Made by a program: the position numbers and the translations under genes
Shown here: in pieces, positions 46,149 to 58,429 of the stretch
How the letters are laid out: each line of letters begins with the position of its first letter
Numbering within the stretch: position 1 is the stretch's first letter
DNA from: Amphiduros pacificus
Taxonomy: Eukaryota; Annelida; Polychaeta; Phyllodocida; Hesionidae
Direction of reading: 5' to 3'
DNA length: 64,000 nt
Assembly: GCA_949316495.1 (NCBI GenBank)
Contig: OX439012.1
Location: 28,106,935 to 28,170,934, forward strand
Notes under the pieces: model-generated
The model's database searches: none
Seen by the model: the letters and a program-made list of their open reading frames with translations, nothing else
Told to the model about the DNA's origin: nothing

Positions 46149-47810
46149 TTAAGCCACTTTTGTGGTAGAACTTCGGCTTAGCGAGTCATTCGCATCAGAA
46201 TCAGGAGAAGAACACAAACACTTTTTGAATAAAATTTTAACCCCATCTCTGAAAAACTTGGCCGTTATGCAGTACAGGTAGAAGTTGAGGGAATGGTTCA
46301 GGACCTGCAGAAATGTGGTGATCTCAAAGAGGAGCCTGTAGACGGTGAAGATGAGCAGACTCCTGCTCGCCCAGTTGAGAATAGCCTGCGTGAAGAGAAG
46401 CGTGAACACTGGACCGTTACAAACCAGAAACAAGATGGCGATCGACAACAACATGGCCGAAATCTGGGCGTTCTTGTTGCTTGCTGATTTCGCATTCGCA
46501 TCTGAAAAAAATAATTGTAAATGTTGATGATAAGTCGTTAAATATATCAAAGCATTTTGCCCATCAATTTTGCTTGATAAACATGCACAATAATATTATA
46601 TTTGAGTAATTGTTTTAGAATACACAACAATATTATCTCTGGGTATTGTGTTTAGAATGTACATCAAACATTTTCACACCGGGATATTCACACATTCAGT
46701 AAACGTAACAAAGAATCTTGTGAGTTTTTGCGACGAAAATTCCCAGCTCAATTGAAAACTTGTTACATAAAACAGGGCAATTCATACTAAAAATATCAAT
46801 TTCACGTGAAGGCCACACTGTGTAAGGAAAGTCACAATATATTGTCAAGGTCCCAAGTTTTTTTTGTAAAGAGTCAGACTAGGAATTAGAGGTTACAATT
46901 TGTAGCCAGCTTTTATTGTTGAACTGTATAATGTGTAAACTTTTATCACCCAAAAAAAACAAAAACAAAAACAAAAAACAAAGACAAAAATTGCAATAAA
47001 GGAATTTGGTCAGATTAATTATTATCTTCATAAAGCAAGGTACTTACCAGTCATGGCTTTCATTTCTTTGTGAGCCTTGCGTAGATGATAGATACTGAAG
47101 ACACTACTGAAGAGGATGAGGAAGAAACACACACCAATGAGCCCAACAGAAGTGAGTGACATTGCCCTCATGAGCTCCTGGTAGCCAGAGATGACCTTAC
47201 AGGTACCAGAGCCATCACCTCGCCCCTCGTGTACCCAGGCCACTGGGATGAAGAGACCGGTCAGCAGCACTGATGATGTCCATGTCACTATCTTAGCCTT
47301 CTTCGTGGTGCACAGGATCTTAGCTTTGTGTGGGATGCTGACCGCAATGCAGCGGTCAAGAGACACTGCGGTCACTAAGGCAAATGAGATGTGGATGATG
47401 GCGAAAGAGCTACAGAAGAGCGCTTTGCACATCCAGGTGTTCTGGAAACGGAACAGTTTGGAGATGATGGAAATGATGCTGAGGGCGAGCCTGATGCAGT
47501 CGGTGACAGCAATCGCTGGGATGTAGAACGCGTAGGAGGATGGAGGCAGTTTGATATGCTGAAGGACCATCAGAGTCAGCACAAAACCTACAATCCCTAC
47601 TGGAGTGGTTGCAAAGGAGATGATGTTGATGATCTCAATAGCATCTTGCATGTTAAGAATAATCTGAGAGACTTCCTCCTCCTCCTCCTCTGGACCAACT
47701 GTAGAGACATGTCTGCCTCCCATCTGGGAATCGTTCATATAATAACTGCTAGAGGTCGTCACTGCATCGTACTGGCCTGCCACCTGGGAGAAGTTGTCGA
47801 AAACATTCAT
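46149..47810 (-). CDS. Class A (rhodopsin-like) GPCR, two exons
   Basis: Predicted plasma-membrane receptor of 371 aa. Exon 1 (47810-47048) ends in ATGACTG at donor GTAAGT. Exon 2 (46501-46149) follows acceptor TTTTTTCAG and continues in frame; the junction codon is Asp255. The N-terminus has sequons N6-F-S and N26-D-S and a Glu run at 41-46 coded by a CTC/CCT triplet tract. Segments: TM1 about 58-83, TM2 92-118, TM3 126-152, TM4 172-192, TM5 217-242 in exon 1, then TM6 (ISAMLLSIAILFLVCNGPVF) and TM7 (LQVLNHSLNFYLYC) in exon 2. Cys128 and Cys204 can pair. The DRY motif is D152-R-C followed by IPHKAK. The C-tail has KKCLC, a likely palmitoylation site, and Ser-rich ends. Most like invertebrate neuropeptide receptors of the FMRFamide/GPR139-like group; the ligand is unknown. 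Confidence 0.88.
46502..47047 (-). other. Intron of GPCR 2
   Basis: 546-bp intron with GTAAGT at the donor (47047-47042) and TTTTTTCAG at the acceptor (46510-46502). It lies in the third intracellular loop, a place where receptor introns often occur. It contains an (A)nC-rich tract near 46950-46990. Confidence 0.88.
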
Positions 47811-49100
47811 CTTGAAAACTGAATGTCCTGTTCAATGTGAAACAATTATCAGCCCAAAACCCTGCTCTGTGGAGCTAAAATGATGGGAAAGTGTCTGAAC
47901 CTTGTTGAGTTGAGAGTCAATCTTGAGTTCTCAATAAGATATGTGAAGTGTGTAGGATGCAAGATATATATATATATATATATAACACAAGAATGTTTAA
48001 CATGTTTAATTATATGCACGCCATCATACCAGCAAGCATATTGTGGTGGGGAGGAAGATATTATGATAATACAGTAAGAAATAAGCCAAAGCCGCCAAAT
48101 ATACAGCGTAGAAGGGACAAATATATAATCTATATTCGATTTGACTGCATTAATTATATGAGGGTTTGTTCATATTTATCTGGACAAAGTCTTTGTGTCA
48201 CCTACATAATACTTCATTACTGCTAAGAATTAGAAATGTGATGCAAATGTTGTCATAGCCACTGGAGTAGCTTTGCTTACAGTGCTGCTGACAGAATTGA
48301 CACAATTATTTGATGTTGATAGACACACTATGTACATCAACACGCTGGCTAGTACAACTTTAGAGAGCGTGTAAAATAAACATTTGTCATTGAAAAATGA
48401 AAATTTCAGGATAACGATATGTTTAAGCACCATGAACATCCATACACTGTAAGAAGTAAGTGTAGTTTATCAGAAACATTTGTTGTATTTTTACAGCAAA
48501 CTCTACTGTATCTATAATGAGGTAATATATTACTGTCATATAACAGCTATTTTAACATTATATATCGTTTCCCCTGCATGTCATACAACATGTCTCGCAA
48601 TTACGCCACAGTATTTTTGGGTTGACATTTCAAAATGTACTTCATCTAAGTTTCTAAATGACTGCTTTTGTCAAGTTCTCAGGATGACAGAAATGCCTTT
48701 TTTGTCTGAAAGTATATATTTTGGTTGAGATATTTTTATATAACTGCAAAACTAATTGGCTATATCTGCGACAAGGTTCACATTTATATCAGCCATTTTC
48801 AGGCGAGAACTTACTAAAATCTGCGTATTAGTTGTTCTTGTCATGTACTCACAGTTTCAGAAATTTGTTCTGTTCTAATTTCTTTTGGCACTTTCTTTGA
48901 CAACACTGACTCTGAAGCTACAGGAAATTATTCATTTGTTTCTTTAAACTTACAAAGATTCACACAATATTAATACATATATGTCACGTGTTTGTTTCTT
49001 TGTATTTACATCACAGATGATATCACTCAATATTACATGTTTTTTATTCATATTATTATCATTTTTTTCGTTTTCTATTAAAACATAAGTAAATGCCTTT
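47811..49100. other. Upstream of GPCR 2 and intergenic
   Basis: Probably includes the receptor's 5' UTR and promoter just above 47810. A short (TA)n run lies at 47966-47983. No gene recognised beyond it. Confidence 0.35.
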
Positions 49101-49107
49101 AGTTGTT

Positions 49108-49270
49108 CTCACGAGTCAACTTTGTGGCCCCTGCAAGTCAAATTCATGGCTCTTGCGAGTCAACTGCATGGCCCGTGTGAGTCAACTGCGATCCAACTGT
49201 GAGTCAACTGCGTGACCCCTGCGAGTCAACTGCGTGACCCCTGCGAGTCAACTGCGTGACCCCTGCATGT
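49108..49270. repeat. ~22-bp minisatellite
   Basis: About seven imperfect copies of GCGAGTCAACTGCGTGACCC with CT linking; earlier copies read GAGTCAACTTTGTGGCCCCT and GAGTCAACTGCATGGCCCGT. The last three are identical. Confidence 0.85.
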
Positions 49271-49782
49271 GTAACGCATTTGAACTGCGTCCGCACAAAG
49301 GCAAACGGTTCTTGTAGAAATGTTTATCAATACCTTATTATAATCTAAATATTTTAAATAAAATAAAACGTCCAAACTTTCAAAATGTGTAATGCAATTT
49401 CTCTTAGGACATAATCATCAATCGTTTTTATTATTTCACATGCAATATCGTATTCAAAAAACCTTTTACAGGGGTCTGGAAATAGAGTTTTCATCGTTAA
49501 ACATTGCTAATTAAATCATGTTGACATGTGTGTGCGTTTATTTGCGTTTGTATATACGCACGTACGAGCAAATGCGCGTGCTTATATCAGATGTTTGATA
49601 TTTGGACGCACGCTTTTGCACACAAACTGATGACGTTTTTATTATCATTTACATCAGAGACACCAATGCCAATATATACTTATATATGTATACAATGTGC
49701 AGTCTATATCTTTTTATTATAAAGACATATTTCTGAAAAATCCATATTGCACATTATAAAAAGGTCAGTAACGTATGTTTAC

Positions 49783-49794
49783 TGCGCATGCGCA
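49783..49794. promoter_or_regulatory. NRF-1-type palindrome
   Basis: TGCGCATGCGCA is a perfect match to the NRF-1 binding palindrome and often marks TATA-less promoters in animals. No gene start could be tied to it with confidence, though an exon-like frame with a donor lies 140-350 bp downstream on plus. Confidence 0.4.
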
Positions 49795-49799
49795 TTGCT

Positions 49800-50550
49800 A
49801 CTGAACAGTGTCCACCATATTGCAAACAAATTTGGAGGTGGACCTCACCTACAATTTTAACTGAATAAAATAAAAAGCATATTGGTGTGAATTGTACCCT
49901 ATATCGGGATATGTCAAGGGGGGTCCAAAGTTGAAATATAGTTTTGAGTGCCAGAAGGCAATCTCTGTTATCTCGCCAGGCCATTTGGTTTCACATTGAT
50001 GCCCATACTCTCTTACCTCAAGCTTATCACCTGACCGTTGATGTCTTTAAGTATGGAGATTTATGCAGATGCACAGATATAGAGGATTGTAGAGTTAAGT
50101 GCTTTCAAGACATTGTCATCGCTAATGGTAAGTAAATTCGTTCTGAAATCTCAATATTGGTCCACATCAGGCATATATAAATGCTTCAACATGGACTTTG
50201 CAGGATAGCTACGCTTCGGCCTGGACAATACAAAATCTATAGAGATGTGTTTGATACAAGTGATTCTTTTTATATACCCCTCTAAATATTCTCCTGCTTC
50301 CAAAAAGTACTCCATAACAGTTCAAACACGAAAGGAAATATGTCTAAAAAAGCTATAATATACTGGAAAAGTTCCAAATAAATATAAATATAAATATAAA
50401 TATATAGAATAAATAAATTAGATTTTGTAATATAGCTAATATAGTTTTTTCTTAAATGCATTATACGTATACATAGATACATCAGTTACTACCTGTCAGT
50501 TTCATTTAAAAAAAATTATTGTTCCATATGATTGGGACGCATCTTAAATA
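49800..50550. other. Unassigned region with one exon-like frame
   Basis: A plus-strand frame without ATG (49935-50130) ends at GGTAAGT, a good donor. Beyond it there is only AT-rich DNA. Not called as a gene; see findings. Confidence 0.25.
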
Positions 50551-50679
50551 CCTCAGAACCTAACCACTCTCCATAACATTCATGACACATTTACCTCAGA
50601 ACCTAACCACTCTCCATAACATTCATGACACATTTACCTCAGAACCTAACCACTCTCCATAACATTCATGACACATTTA
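50551..50679. repeat. 43-bp perfect triplication
   Basis: Three identical 43-bp copies (50551-50593, 50594-50636, 50637-50679) starting CCTCAGAACCTAACCACTCT and ending CATGACACATTTA. No spacers separate them. Confidence 0.95.
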
Positions 50680-51754
50680 GATAATATTCCTAGCATATTT
50701 AAAAGAAAAGTGACTTTAATTAAGGTTTTGCCACTTGCATATCTTTTTTTCATCCAAAGATTAAGAATCTAAAGCCTGTTTAAGAAAAATGAGATTTGTA
50801 AGTTGATAGATAATAGAATTAATTCAATATTTTATGAGCAGTGAATGGTGCAAAAAAATAAATAAATAAAAAATAAATAAATGAATAAAAAGATTGAATA
50901 AAAATGAGGTAAAATAAAATAAAATAAAAAGAACTTCTCAACAACTTAAAAAATAATTCTTCCTCAAATCTTTCCTAAATGGTGTTTATACAACAAAAGA
51001 AGAAAATAGGATCTGTTTTTGCGTGTGACTACTTTATAATGTAGAACCGGTACTTTGATAATATCCCAGGGCACGCATGAATGCGGTTCAATTTCTAGAA
51101 AAAAAACAAATGCCAGAATTTGACTGCGGTGGTCTGTTCTTTGCAGAGTGAATAAATGTTCACATCACTCAGAAGTACAGGACGGAACAACCTTATCCTA
51201 CCGGCATATGTCTGCTTTCATTTAACTTAATACTGAATCAGAAACAATTCTTCAACATAACTTTTGTCTTTTAATTAGGAAGTCTGTAAACAGATACTTT
51301 TGTTGTGATGTCCCCATTACTGACGCTGTGGTGATTTTAACATGAACCTAAACAGGCTTTGTAAAATGTCAATTCATTAATTCTGCACCAGTATCCCTTA
51401 ATGAGGCTAAAGATGGTTTGGTAAAAGTTTAAAATAAATTCAACATTTCTAACTAAATGATATGCTTGTATGGGTAGAGCGTATTGCCAACTCACTGGTT
51501 GTAATAAATCAAAGACATTTGAGATCTTCTACTGTATGACATGTAATCCAACCATGTTTGAATATTATAGATTACTTTTAATGATTAGTATAATGTTGCT
51601 CCATGTTCATCTGCCGGGTATTATTTTTTTCTAACATATTGTGTTGTTGACAAACATACGACAAAGATATGAAGGGTATGTCAGTTATATAATTCCACAT
51701 GTTAATAAGCCTAAATTTGGTTGTTTGGGGTTTTACATTCATTCCTCTGAACAT
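50680..51754. other. Intergenic, nothing recognised
   Basis: AT-rich with an AAATAAATAAA-type run near 50855-50930. No exon or repeat family recognised. Confidence 0.4.
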
Positions 51755-52030
51755 TATTTAAGTTATTTTATGATGAGACCTACTTGTAGCATGAATTGTC
51801 ATGTCGCTGGTTCTTGAAATGACAACCCACCGGTTGTAGATTTACAAGGACAACGAGTTAACCCTTCAGGCACAGGCCTCAGCCAAAGAATCTAGATCTG
51901 ATTCAGGTTCTTTGCCTCAGCTCATACGATAACTTGTAACATGAATTAAATGTCTGTATAGGCAAAAATAGAACCCACGACCTTTGGATCACCACAGAGT
52001 GGTTCTGATAAACAAGTACTTTAAACTGCT
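51755..52030 (-). mobile_element. SINE copy (reverse)
   Basis: The reverse strand has a head phrase CTGTGGTGATCCAAAGGTCG followed by TGGGTTC (B-box-like), then CAGCTCA/TGAGGCC blocks, GGGTTAACTCGTTGTCCTTG and an ending TAGGTCTCATCATAAAATAA. It matches the body at 4755-4925 with an extra duplicated TGAGGC segment. Confidence 0.65.
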
Positions 52031-52142
52031 CCATGACCCTTCGCAATAGGCCCAAAATACATCAATATGCATTGTTTTTTGGAGTAAACTATATCCATGA
52101 CTGTTATTATTCCTTTAAGAGAAAATACCACACATTGAGAAG

Positions 52143-53636
52143 AAATTCTTTGGTATGGAACCAGCGTGGTATGGAATTAGTGTGGTATGGAACCAGTGTG
52201 GTATGGAATCAGTGTGGTATGGAACCAGTGTGGTATGGAAACAGTGTGGTATGGAACCAGTGTCGTATGGAACCAGCGTGGCATGGAACCAGAGTGGCAT
52301 GGAACCAGCATTGTATGGAACCAGAGTGGCATGGAACCAGCATTGTATGGAACCAGCATTGTATGGAACCAGCGTGGCATGGAACCAGCATTGTATGGAA
52401 CCAGCGTGGTATGGAACCAGCGTGGTATGGAACCAGCGTGGTATGGAACCAGAGTGGTATGGAACCAGAGTGGCATGGAACCAGCGTGGTATCGAACCAG
52501 AGTGGTATCGAACCAGAGTGGTATAGAACCAGCGTGGTAAGGAACCAGCGTGGTATGGAACTAGCGTGGTATGGAACCAGCGTGGTATGGAACCAGCGTG
52601 GTATAGAACCAGCGTGGTATGGAACCAGAGTGGTATGGAACCAGAGTGGCATGGAACCAGCGTGGTATCGAACCAGAGTGGTATGGAACCAGAGTGGTAT
52701 CGAACCAGCGTGGTATGGAACCAGCGTGGTATGGAACCAGCGTGGTATAGAACCAGTGTGGTATGGAACCAGCGTGGTATGGAACTAGCGTGGTAGGGAA
52801 CCAGCGTGGTATGGAACCAGCGTGGTATGGAACCAGCGTGGTAAGGAACCAGCGTGGTATGGAACCAGCGTGGTATGGAACCAGAGTAGTATGGAACCAG
52901 CGTGGTATAGAACCAGCGTGGTATGGATCCAGCGTGGTATAGAACCAGCGTGGTATGGAACCAGAGTGGTATGGAACCAGAGTGGCATGGAACCAGCGTG
53001 GTATCGAACCAGCGTGGTATAGAACCAGTGTGGTATGGAACCAGCGTGGTATGGAAACAGAGTGGTATGGAACCAGCGTGGTATGGAAACAGAGTGGTAT
53101 GGAACCAGAGTGGTATGGAACCAGCGTGGTATGGAACCAGTGTGGTATGGAATCAGCGTGGTATGGAACCAGCGTGGTATAGAACCAGTGTGGTATGGAA
53201 CCAGCGTGGTATGGAACTAGCGTGGTAGGGAACCAGCGTGGTATGGAACCAGCGTGGTATGGAACCAGCGTGGTATGGAACCAGCGTGGTAAGGAACCAG
53301 CGTGGTATGGAACCAGCGTGGTATGGAACCAGAGTGGTATGGAACCAGAGTAGTATGGAACCAGCGTGGTATAGAACCAGCGTGGTATGGATCCAGCGTG
53401 GTATAGAACCAGCGTGGTATGGAACCAGAGTGGTATGGAACCAGAGTGGCATGGAACCAGCGTGGTATCGAACCAGCGTGGTATGGAAACAGAGTGGTAT
53501 GGAACCAGCGTGGTATGGAAACAGAGTGGTATGGAACCAGAGTGGTATGGAACCAGCATGGTAAGGAACCAGCGTGGTATAGAACCAGCGTGGTATAGAA
53601 CCAGCGTGGTATAGAACCAGCGTGGTATAGAACCAG
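52143..53636. repeat. 16-bp minisatellite
   Basis: About 93 copies of GGTATGGAACCAGCGT, with variants AGAGT, AGTGT, GGCATGG, GGTATCG, GGTATAG and GGAAACAG. The period is not a multiple of three, so each strand reads a 16-residue superperiod (EPAWYGTSVVWNQRGM) in all frames and ORFs of up to 330 codons appear by chance. Longer higher-order repeats are clear: the series GGATCCAGC...GGTATCGAACC around 52920-53010 recurs around 53390-53480. Confidence 0.95.
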
Positions 53637-55070
53637 CAATGGGGAAGTTGAACAGGACCGAGCATTAAATGTATTTGCACCTATTTCGTTACGGTCAAAA
53701 TCATTTATGATAGTGTAGAAAACCTGTAAACTAACTGAAACCATGCAAATGAGTTTGTCAAAATATTGCATGAACATCTCTCCTGGGGCCTAACACGTAA
53801 TGCATCATTTGTTAAGGATATTTAATCCAACAAGACTGTTTCTATATTCAGTGTGATCTCTGTCGGGGGTACAGTGACATGTCCCCGGACCCGATGTCAT
53901 GCTCTTCCCTCAGAACTGCCATTCATACGCTCATGGTACACTTAAGTTATGTATTTATGTAGAAAACATCTTAAGGTCATTCACCCAAACCGAGCTCGTG
54001 TTTTGCATTTACCGATGTTTGTCGATATTTTCCAACACATTTCATATTTTGTACCAAGTATTGTGGTGATTGTTTGGCTACATGTATATGTCTCAACACT
54101 TATCACCATAGTAATTGGATTCCAATAAAACAATCATCCAAGCGGTAAATACATTGTCCCAACCATTGCCTGCCCAAAGTGAAAATCTTACACATTTACA
54201 AATGTTGACATGTATAATGTCACAATACACTTTAATTTGATTTGATTGATTTGATTTAAATTATGATGTTGGCTAGTCCACTTTTGTCCTGTGGGCACTC
54301 AAAGCATTCACTTTATCTCTGTCCCTGCTGTCACCGATCTTATATCGTGGTATTGTGTAAGCCCGAAAATCATACATAATGTATTGATTGAGAAGCTCAA
54401 ATGTTAACAAACATAAGCTGTACATAATACCGCATACCACCCTAAAGAAATATTTTCTTTGTAGTTGATTCTTCATGATGAAACCTGAATCCCAGACATC
54501 TTCAGCCAAGTGTGTTACTCTATATTATGCAAGTAAATATGATCTGTTTCCCTCCGCCAACTAATGTACTATATTGTACTCTTTCTAGTATGGCAACTAT
54601 AAACAAAATAACTTTTGAAAGAATTATGTTATTTTTTTAACTAAACGTTCAAGAATGATATATCATAAAACTTGGATGTTTAAGCATTGTTCCAGATAAA
54701 ATGCTTTTCTTTAATAAAAAATATGCAAATATTTTGGAAAATAATTAAAAGTACTAAAGGTTTGGTTAAAACATATTTTGAAATGCCAGAGAGACTGATT
54801 ACACATTTTCAAAGATCTACCTAAGATTTGTAATGATATTATATATCAAAACAATTAATTTGGCACAGCTATTCTTAACTTTCACATAAAATCATTTACT
54901 TTACATAGATAGGTGGATTCAAATACTGTCACTTACAATCACACTTCAGATTTGCTGGAATTTCAAAACCCAAACAGAAGTGTTTAGCCCCAAAAAACTG
55001 TCATTGTTTTCTGTGGTTCGTCACTCAACCAACCTTAACACACATCTTAGTCTGCCTTCAATATCATTCC
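53637..55070. other. Intergenic, nothing recognised
   Basis: No domain-bearing ORF, splice-flanked exon or repeat family recognised between the two satellite blocks. Confidence 0.4.
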
Positions 55071-55079
55071 AACCTTTCC

Positions 55080-56815
55080 AAATAAACATTGCAACATGTC
55101 CTAAAATGCATCGCAACCTGTCCTAATACACATCGCAACCTGTCCTAAAACACACCACAACCTGCCTTAATACACATCTAAGTCTGAATACATATTCTAG
55201 TCTGTCTAAATACACATCCCAGCCTACCTTAATATACACCCTAGTCTGTCTAGATACACATCTCAGCCTACCTTAATTTACATCCCAGACTGTCTTAACA
55301 CACATCCCAGCCTACCTTAATATACATCCTAGTCTGTCTAAATACACATCACAGCCTACCTTAATATACACCCTAGTCTGTCTAAATACACATCCCAGCC
55401 TACCTTAATATACATGCTCGTCTGTCTAGATACACATCCCAGCCTACCTTAATATACATCCTAGTCTGTCTAAATACACATCCCAGCATACCTTAATATA
55501 CATCCTAGTCTGTCTAAATACACATCCCAGCCTACCTTAATATACATCCCAGACTGCCTTAACACACATCCCAGCCTACCTTAATTTACATCCCAGACTG
55601 CCTTAACACACATCACAGCCTACCTTAATATACATCCTAGTCTGTCTAAATACACATCCCAGCCTACCTTAATATACATGCTCGTCTGTCTAAATACACA
55701 TCCCAGCCTACCTTAATATACATGCTCGTCTGTCTAGATACACATCCCAGCATACCTTAATATACATCCTAGTCTGTCTAAATACACATCCCAGCCTACC
55801 TTAATATACATCCCAGACTGCCTTAACACACATCCCAGCCTACCTTAATTTACATCCCAGACTGCCTTAACACACATCACAGCCTACCTTAATATACATC
55901 CTAGTCTGTCTAAATACACATCCCAGCCTACCTTAATATACATGCTCGTCTGTCTAAATACACATCCCAACCTACCTTAATATACATGCTCGTCTGTCTA
56001 GATACACATCCCAGCATACCTTAATATACATGCTCGCCCGTCTAGTTACACATCCCAGCCTACCTTAATATACATCCCAGACTGCCTTAACACACATCCT
56101 AGTCTGTCTAGATACACATCTCAGCCTACCTTAATAGCCATCCCAACCTACCTTAATATACATCCTAGTCTGTCTAAATACACATCCCAGCCTACCTTAA
56201 TATACATCCCAGACTGCCTTAACACACATCCCAGCCTACCTTAATTTACATCCCAGACTGCCTTAACACACATCACAGCCTACCTTAATATACATCCTAG
56301 TCTGTCTAAATACACATCCCAGCCTACCTTAATATACATGCTCGTCTGTCTAAATACACATCCCAACCTACCTTAATATACATGCTCGTCTGTCTAGATA
56401 CACATCCCAGCATACCTTAATATACATGCTCGCCCGTCTAGTTACACATCCCAGCCTACCTTAATATACATCCCAGACTGCCTTAACACACATCCTAGTC
56501 TGTCTAGATACACATCTCAGCCTACCTTAATAGCCATCCCAACCTACCTTAATATACATCCTAGTCTGTCTAAATACACATCCCAGCCTACCTTAATATA
56601 CATGCTCGTCTGTCTAGATACACATCTCAGCCTACCTTAATATACATGCTCGCCTGTCTAGATACACATCTCAGCCTACCTTAATATACATCCTAGTCTG
56701 TCTAAATACACATCCCAGCCTACCTTAATATACATCCCAGACTGCCTTAACACACATCCCAGCCTACCTTAATATACATCCCAGACTGCCTTAACACATC
56801 ACAGCCTGTCTAAAT
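55080..56815. repeat. 44-bp satellite, subfamily 1
   Basis: Units combine CACATCCCAGCCTACCTTAA, TATACATCCTAGTCTGTCTA and AATA, with alternatives TACATGCTCGTCTGTCTA and TACATCCCAGACTGCCTTAA. A higher-order block of several hundred bp recurs (the order around 55530-55760 matches 55760-55960 and 56190-56400). Confidence 0.9.
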
Positions 56816-56921
56816 ACACATTCCAGCTTATGGTGAAGGCTATAGAATAGTGTCTGAGGCAATCTGCTTGAGTATAGGTCCACACATATATACACATTCC
56901 AGCTTACTTTTATCAACTTCC

Positions 56922-56990
56922 CTGGCCGAAATGGCTCGACTGGTAGAGTATTCACCTTGAGATCAAGGTTTCCCGGTTTGAATCCTGGCC
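56922..56990 (+). mobile_element. tRNA-like SINE head within the satellite
   Basis: A box TGGCTCGACTGGTAGAG (56932-56948), a paired anticodon-like stem CCTTGAGATCAAGG, and B box GGTTTGAATCC (56975-56985). Spacing fits a tRNA, but the acceptor stem is poor. A diverged relative lies in reverse at 58495-58562. It separates the two satellite subfamilies. Confidence 0.6.
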
Positions 56991-57004
56991 AGTTACTATC
57001 AACC

Positions 57005-57780
57005 GCTATGAGCATTCCAACCCACCTTAATACACATCCCAGCCTGTCTAAATATACATTCCAACCCACCTTAATGCACATCCCAGCCTGTCTAAATATA
57101 CATTCCAACCTACCTTAATACACATCCCAGCCTGTCTAAATATACATTCCAACCTACCTTAATACACATCCCAGCCTGTCTAAATATACATTCCAACCTA
57201 CCTTAATACACATCCCAGCCTGTCTAAATATACATTCCAACCCACCTTAATACACATCCCAGCCTGTCTAAATATACATTCCAACCTACCTTAATACACA
57301 TCCCAGCCTGTTTAAATATACATTCCAACCCACCTTAATACACATCCCAGCCTGTCTGAATATACATTCCAACCTACCTTAATACACATCCCAGCCTGTC
57401 TAAATATACATTCCAACCCACCTTAATACACATCCCAGCCTGTCTAAATATACATTCCAACCTACCATAATATACATCCCAGCCTGTCTAAATATACATT
57501 CCAACCCACCTTAATACACATCCCAGCCTGTCTAAATATACATTCCAACCTACCTTAATACACATCCCAGCCTGTCTAAATATACATTCCAACCTACCAT
57601 AATATACATCCCAGCCTGTCTAAATATACATTCCAACCCACCTTAATACACATCCCAGCCTGTCTAAATATACATTCCAACCTACCTTAATACACATCCC
57701 AGCCTGTCTAAATATACATACCAACCTACCCTAATACACATCCCAGCCTGTCTAAATATACATACCAACCCACATCCAAG
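57005..57780. repeat. 44-bp satellite, subfamily 2
   Basis: About 17 regular copies of CACATCCCAGCCTGTCTAAA, TATACATTCCAACC and (C/T)ACCTTAATA. It is more uniform than the block left of the SINE and uses TTCCAACC in place of the CTAGTCTGT/CTCGTCTGT halves. Confidence 0.9.
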
Positions 57781-58165
57781 TCTCATAACACAAATCCCAT
57801 CGTGGTTAAAGAAACATGCACATTATTGTTTGTTTACTACCCTTCAAAGAAGGGCTTCTCTGTCATCAATCCCTGCCACCAAAAATCAAAAGGTGCGATC
57901 AGTCATGGCTATGCACACAAATCTGGTTGAGAACTGATTGGTAACAGAATAAATGACTATTCGTATGGATTATTTTTGGTTAGGGTCTCGTTCAGCCAAT
58001 TGATAACAGGTCATGAAATGATGCATGTTAATTCTGATTGTATGATATTTTGGTGCACGTGACCCACATGCAGATTTTGAGCAACATCAAAATAGGGCAA
58101 TGACGTCAGAGATAGTGGGAAGTCTCGGTGGAAACGAGAGTACTTGTTTACATGAACCAAGCATA
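57781..58165. other. Dispersed-repeat copy
   Basis: 57845-57970 (GGGCTTCTCTGTCATCAATC ... CTGATTGGTAACAGAATAAA) is a diverged copy of 13290-13420. No gene recognised. Confidence 0.5.
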
Positions 58166-58169
58166 ATTA

Positions 58170-58345
58170 AATATAGATTTTTTTTAATTATCCACGTACA
58201 TGCAATGTTCTATGATACTATTTTAATTGCTGGTGATATGAATTGTTACATTAAACATGATGACAGAAATCCTTTTAGTCACGAGACTGATAAAAGTATA
58301 AAAAGCTCTTCAAAATTTAATGTCAGGTCTGGAATTAATCAATCG
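58170..58345 (+). mobile_element. Possible LINE endonuclease fragment
   Basis: The frame gives DTILIAGDMNCYIKHDDRNP followed by ETDKSIKSSSKF, which resembles the 'GDfN' block and the 'DKS.K' stretch of LINE APE endonucleases. About 60 codons only, with no neighbouring LINE motif. Confidence 0.35.
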
Positions 58346-58429
58346 TTGACTGAGGCTTAATAATATTATAATATTTACATCATATAATAAAAGAATGGGA
58401 TCTGCAAATTGCTTCATAAATGATTATTG

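Noticed and set aside
52033-53777. Many overlapping ORFs of up to 332 codons
   Set aside because: Artefacts of a 16-bp repeat that lacks stops in every frame.
55080-57780. CRISPR-like appearance of regular 44-bp repeats (and the 43-bp triplication at 50551)
   Set aside because: The genome is eukaryotic and the repeats are contiguous without unique spacers; these are satellites.
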